This document shows positions 52,301 through 58,300 of a DNA stretch of 64,000 nt, one piece after another. The stretch is taken from the NCBI GenBank assembly GCA_013398615.1, contig VZSR01003807.1, forward strand, positions 16,570,237 to 16,634,236. Reading direction: 5' to 3'. Both the position numbers and the translations under genes were made by a program. The DNA is from Brachypodius melanocephalos (lineage: Eukaryota > Chordata > Aves > Passeriformes > Pycnonotidae). The notes beneath the pieces are model-generated. The model was given only the letters and a program-made list of their open reading frames with translations, was not told the DNA's origin and searched no databases. The number at the start of each line of letters is the position of its first letter. The stretch's first letter is position 1.

Positions 52301-55300
52301 AATCACAGCTATCTTCTGTTTACTTAATTGCTTATCTATTAAATATTGATAGTAAGTTTCTCCTAATTATATTCGTTCCTTTCTTTATTTCTGGTTTCCT
52401 GATCACCATAATAAAAATCCAACAGAATCTGTAAATGCCATTAATTGCAACTGTACATTTGATAAACCTATATTAAATACAAAATGTGTGGATAAACTAG
52501 TGAAGAAAGAACAAATGATGCTTCTGAATACTGAGTGCATTTTTGTCTCCTTGAAGCTGGGCCTGTTGTACTGGAGATATTGATCCTCCTGCTCCCATGG
52601 ACAGAATGCCATGGTTTAATATTCTGTTGTAATTGGATTAATTTTAATTCTTGAGAGAAGTGTTATAAATGGACGTAAATTAACTTGGGTCATTTATATC
52701 TATTTTACAGTTTCAATTTGGGGTTTTGTTGGATTTTTGGACCTACCTTTTTAAACAGAATCTGTTAAGATAGTTGTGGAAATCTTGTAAGATACACAGG
52801 ATTCAGTAAGAAATTTTGGAAGCCTGGTGTTATGTTAGTTGCTAAATTATTCCTATTTTCATGTTTCAAATTTTTAGCCATCAGTATGTAAAGTTTCAGG
52901 GAAAAAATATATTGTTCAGCCAGTAGTGTAATGTTCTCCACCACAGCAAGCTTGACAAACATTTGCAGGACCAACTGTTTTGTGAAATTTTAGGTAGCAG
53001 CTAATTTAAAATAGTTTTTTCTGAGAGAGATAAATTAAGGTTTTGAATATATTTTTTACCTCTTCTATTATAAATGCCTTAATACATAGAAGTGCAAGTT
53101 AACAGAGTAATTAATATCAAAAACTAGCATTTTTAGAAAAGGCAAAATAGTTGGACAGATTTTGAACCTTCAGGAGCTGAAGTATTCCACATTCTTTTGA
53201 ATTGATCTTTTTCTCTTTTTTCTTATCTCTCTCCTTTTTTAAAATCCTAGTAGGTTTTACTGCAGCAGCTGTGTTTGCATTTCTGATTTCTGTTTGTTCA
53301 TTGCAGGTTTCAATAAAGTGCAGCCTGGTGCGGTTTGGGTCCTTTCTTCCTCTAGGCAAATTATAGATTCCCATGCTTATTAAATATTGAAGGGCTGTAA
53401 TCAAGTCAGGATTGTAGTCATCTGAAGCCTAAGGAAGTAACTTTACAGTGTCTACAGACAGATTAATTATGACTGAAGAAGAGTTTATCATTCTTGCCAA
53501 TTGATACTTTTAGCATAATTTTAATTTAGCTATTAATACTAGTATTTGTATTTCTGTTTCCCATAGACTAAATTTGTAGTTGATTGTCCTGAGCTAGGAG
53601 CAGAGAACGAGAACAGAATACAAATGTGTATCCAGTATCCAGCTGTTTTCTTCTAAGTCTCATCTTATATAGCATTTAATTTAAAATTTCATTTACTGGA
53701 GTAAAGAGATTGTGTAGCATTCTTAGGGGAGGAGACAATTAAGTAAAACTCTAACCTTTAGGATCTTAAGGAAAAACAAAGATGATGGAGCAACAGTAAA
53801 ATCTCAGATTTATTCTCTAGAATTTTGAAATATTTTGCGTATTATCTTTTAAGCAAACCAAGGGTTTTCAGTCAAGCTCTATGAATTAATTTCTTACTCT
53901 CTCCTTTAAAAAAAAACAAATCAAGAAACCAAAAGCAGCAACAAAAGAAATCTGCAAAAGGTGACAGCCTCAGAATGTTGGCTATTTCACACTGAGGCAC
54001 AGATTTACTGGACAGACAAGAGAAGCTGTAACACACACTCCTTCTGTCTTTTCTGGAGTGTTTGCGTAAGGAATATTCCCAGTTTCTCTTACACTGTGTC
54101 AGATAGCAGATATGGGGAGCTGGAGTGGAGGGAAGCAATGCTACTATGAAGCATCCAGCAAATAGATGTTTGTCCCTCATGTCCCTGAGTCTGTCACTGA
54201 TGGGAAAAGAAGCGGGGGTGGCTTTGGCCCTGTGTGCATACACCCTGGGGTTCACCCCAGTATGGGTAGGATCTGCCTAAAATTAATCTTGGAAAAGGTT
54301 ATTTTCTAAGTGTTGTTATTAAGAGTTAATGATTAATTAGAAGTGGGACTTAATCTGTATGTTTTTTTCTGTTACAATGGAGAGTATGTTTACAAATAAG
54401 GAAGAAGCATATGAACCCATATGAATCATTAGACTTTACTCTTTTTTTCTTTAAATATTGATATTGTGGTAATTGAAGTATATTGGTTCAGTAGTAGACA
54501 TGAAATGCTGAGATTTTTACAGAAAAGGCAGCAATAAGATATCACTGGTTCTTTCTCAATGCTCCTTCTCTGAAGGGAATGAGCACTATCTAATGCCCAA
54601 AACCTGTTGGCAACTATACATCTGCATCAAAAAACCAAAACTTCCATTTGAGCAATCACTGAAACTGACCATTAAAAAGAAGCCATAAACATTTTAATTA
54701 GGGCTATTATCAGGAATCAGTAAAACTTGATACACTAGTGGATCATGTTACTTTCACTTGCGATGTTCTCTTTTGTATCAGCATCTTGAAACATTTTTGT
54801 TTGGTTTTGAGTTTGAAATGTCAAAGATATCTAAGTGGGTTAGTCATGGATAACCAATGTTATACTCCATGGTCTAGAACTCTGCATCAACTGATGGATC
54901 TATATATCTTCCTCTGCCGATGTACCTTAATGCTGAAAGCTCTAACAGCTTTGTTCAACCACAGTGTGAATGGCACACTTTTTCAGCCAGCATTTCGTTT
55001 CTGTTTCTCACAGATGGTCTTGCCTCCCAAAAAGACCAACTCCTCAGAACATAGCTATAGCCCCACATCTGTTCCAGTGCAAGAATTAAGCTAGTTTCCA
55101 TCCTGCCTGAAAATAAAGAGATATTAATATTGTATTAAGAATGATACATCCATACCATTCAGTATGCATGTTGCTTTTTTGAAATCCTGAAAACGTGCCT
55201 TAATCTTGTGGCACAGCATTTAAAAAATGATGTTTCTAAGCTGAAAGGCCGCTAGTTTTTGTTGGGTGTTTCTTGTGGTGTAACTGGTATTTGGCACTAT

Positions 55301-58300
55301 TGAAGGAGTGGCTGGGCACTACTTGAGGGATGGCATGGCACACCAGAGGCAACCTTGTAGTTGCTGTGTGTGTGGTAGGCAGCCATGGCAATTGCCCTGG
55401 ACAGCTGGAGGTAGAGGTGTGTGCAGCCAGTGACGTACTCAGAGCACCTCTTGAAGAGGCACATCTTTGGATTGTTGTTGCCTTAAAAGTTTGAGGCAGT
55501 GTCTGAGAACATTCAGCATAGTCTGGGGGTGACTCATAGGTGTTAGCTTGTTATTTCCACACAGCTTGCACTCTTCAAGCTGTTCTCGAGTGTTTGAGAG
55601 CCACAGAAATCCTTTATTAAAAAAAGAGAGACAGACAGATTGAGACACAATAATGGGGCAATATGAGTACCTGAACTAGATACCTAAATAATACTGCTAA
55701 TAATTCTGATGAATCATTTTTGAGCAACAGGAGGCACTCCCATCCCACAGGCTAAGCACATTGCCTGCACAGTTCTCTTAACCTTGAGAACAGAAAATGA
55801 GAATTAGCTGAAACCTGTACAGCAGTGCTGACTATCAATAGACCACTGAACAAGCAGTGTACTCTGAACTGCAGCTCCATCACCAGTCTTTGTTTAAAAT
55901 TTGTTTATCAAATCAGATAGTTACACTTTTTTCCTTCTGTGCATGTACACAATTATTCAGAACTCTTTAGGTGGTAGGCTTAGATGTTCTGGTAGATGAT
56001 AGGAACTGAGTGCAACTATTCACTTTTGTACTGAGTTTGTAACTGCTATGTGTGTCTACAGCTACTGTGGCAGTGCCAAAACAATCTGGAGACTGGATGG
56101 AGTTCAGGATAGTCAGTGATTTCTTTCCCATATGGGATAAGCCCAGCTAAATTATGAAAACAGCACTGAGGACAATAATCCCTGTTCACAAGAATGTCAT
56201 TTATTCTACTGAGGATTTGCAAGGATTTTCTCTGTAATTTGTAATGATGTTCCTTGGACCACCATAACAAAAAACAAAAAACCCCCAAACATTGAAAATA
56301 AAAAGAACAATACATTTTAGATGTATTTTTAAAAGCAGAAGAGAAAGAAGTTCATGCAAAAGATACACAAAGGAGTAGCTGTAAAATATGAAAGAGATGA
56401 AGTATGTTGGATTAAAATTTTCAGATTAAATGGTTATAATGCAGTATATATGTTAGAGGTGGAAATGTATATTTTACAAAGCACACATTTGATGCTTCTA
56501 AAATATTTTAATTGCTGTGTTACATTTCTGTTCTGTATGGTAGTGTGTCTCCTTTGATGCACACAAAATTGAGTGGAAATTGGTTTCCCCTTTGTGAAGA
56601 TAGACCATTGGAAAAAAAATTAACACCAGCAAAGGACTTCCAACTCTTCCTTTTTTCCCCTAGTTTGTTGTTGTTGTTTCATAATTTTTCTATTCTAAAT
56701 CTTCATTCAGCTTAAGCATTCAGTTATTTTACAAAAATAATTTTTTTTAAGGTACAGGCTTATCCTGATTATTGCAATATTTATCTACTATTCTTTTGAA
56801 TTCATTGAAAGTCTGAAGAGCAAGTGATATGGATAGAACAATTTGAATTAAAGTACTGGTTATTAAGACCAACCTAAAATTCTCCATTATATGGAAGTGA
56901 CATCTTTTGCATAGTGGTTCTGAGGTAAAGTTCACTGCAACAGCTTCTTAAATATCTGCTGCAGTGTTTGCAGTGCAGACAAGGTTGGACTGCATAGTCA
57001 TCAGTCCAGTTGTGACTTTAGTTCAGTGTACGTACTTGAAAAATTTAATATCTTTTCTAAACATCTACCAGCCAATAGCCAATATTACTCAGTGTTGCTT
57101 AACATTACTTCTGCTTTTTCTTTTTTGAAAAAAGCTTTTTGTTGCAGATAATTCTTGCTGTCTTACAGGAGAAATGAAAATACAATCATAGTTTAGCAAA
57201 ATGCTTCATATTAAAATTTAAAACAACTTACTCTTCTAGAATGATGACAGCCTGACTGCACTGGGAGTGGGAGGAGGAAATAGTTGTCCACCTGGGCAAG
57301 AGACAGTAAGTATTATGTAATTTTTTGCAATATCTTCTGGACCTGTTATACTGTATCTGCTTTTGAAAGCATGTCTTTTTTTAGCATGATCCCAAGGACA
57401 TTCTTTTTTCTCTACTGTAGATTTTGTAATTCTTGCAAAGATGTTCATAACTGTATAACTACATTACTTCTGGGTTTATATCAATCTTGGAAAACAATTT
57501 AGTAAAATTTTGTTGAGTGTAGATTTTTTCTTTTTTTGGTTGGACTTTGACCCAAATCAAACTTGACAAATCTTTAAATTTGTCACCAGAAGGAAGTCCA
57601 CTGCTTTAGGTATAATTGCGAGGGGTTTACATTCTTTTTTGTTCTGAGGTACATTTCTTATATCCTGTTATGGTCATTTTTCTGATCGTATGTTGACAGA
57701 GAATATAATGGCAATTTCCACATTTTATTTAAGTTGTCAGGCTTACTAAGCCAGTTGTATTACATTGGTATATTAATGTCTTAATTCTGAGAAGCAGGCA
57801 GTGAGACTTGCTTGATTGGTTTGAATGGTCTGTGGCAGTTTCCCTATGACTGAATTTTTGTAATTTTTTCCAAAAAAACACGACATATCCACCAGAAGTA
57901 TCTTGCAAAGGACACTGCAAAACAAAGTAGTTGTTGCTCTCCCTTTCATTGTTTTTCATGCTGCCAAGTAATTAGTGTTGCATTCCTACATTCCTGTTTG
58001 GGTCTTCAGTTTTTTTACCTCAAGTGACCTCATGGTTTTCATGAGATTGTCACTTAACTGAACCGGGCGCTGTTAGAGCACCTCTTACTGGACATTGTCA
58101 TGGTGCTCATTAGTGTGGTTTAGTTGGTTCTTTTCTACAGTTCATATTTCTGTACTGCAAACATCACCTGTAATTACTGTTAGCTTTCCTAATGCAGGGA
58201 GGAGAGTTATGATAAAACACATTTCATGGTTTACCTTCTTTATGTAAATTCAGGACTACTGAATGCATACTTAGGTAAATTTCCTGTCTACTGAAATCTG

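Noticed and set aside
53872..54255. 127-codon open frame on the minus strand
   Set aside because: It has no recognisable motif, has Phe/Cys-rich low-complexity ends, and lacks promoter or splice context; it is probably chance in intron 16.
54738..55094. 118-codon open frame on the plus strand
   Set aside because: No family resemblance; intronic; a methionine start alone is no evidence in a vertebrate intron.
56950..57030. Possible CR1 tail (AAGGTTGGACTGCATAGTCA)
   Set aside because: Only one block of about 20 bp resembles CR1; too short to claim against chance.
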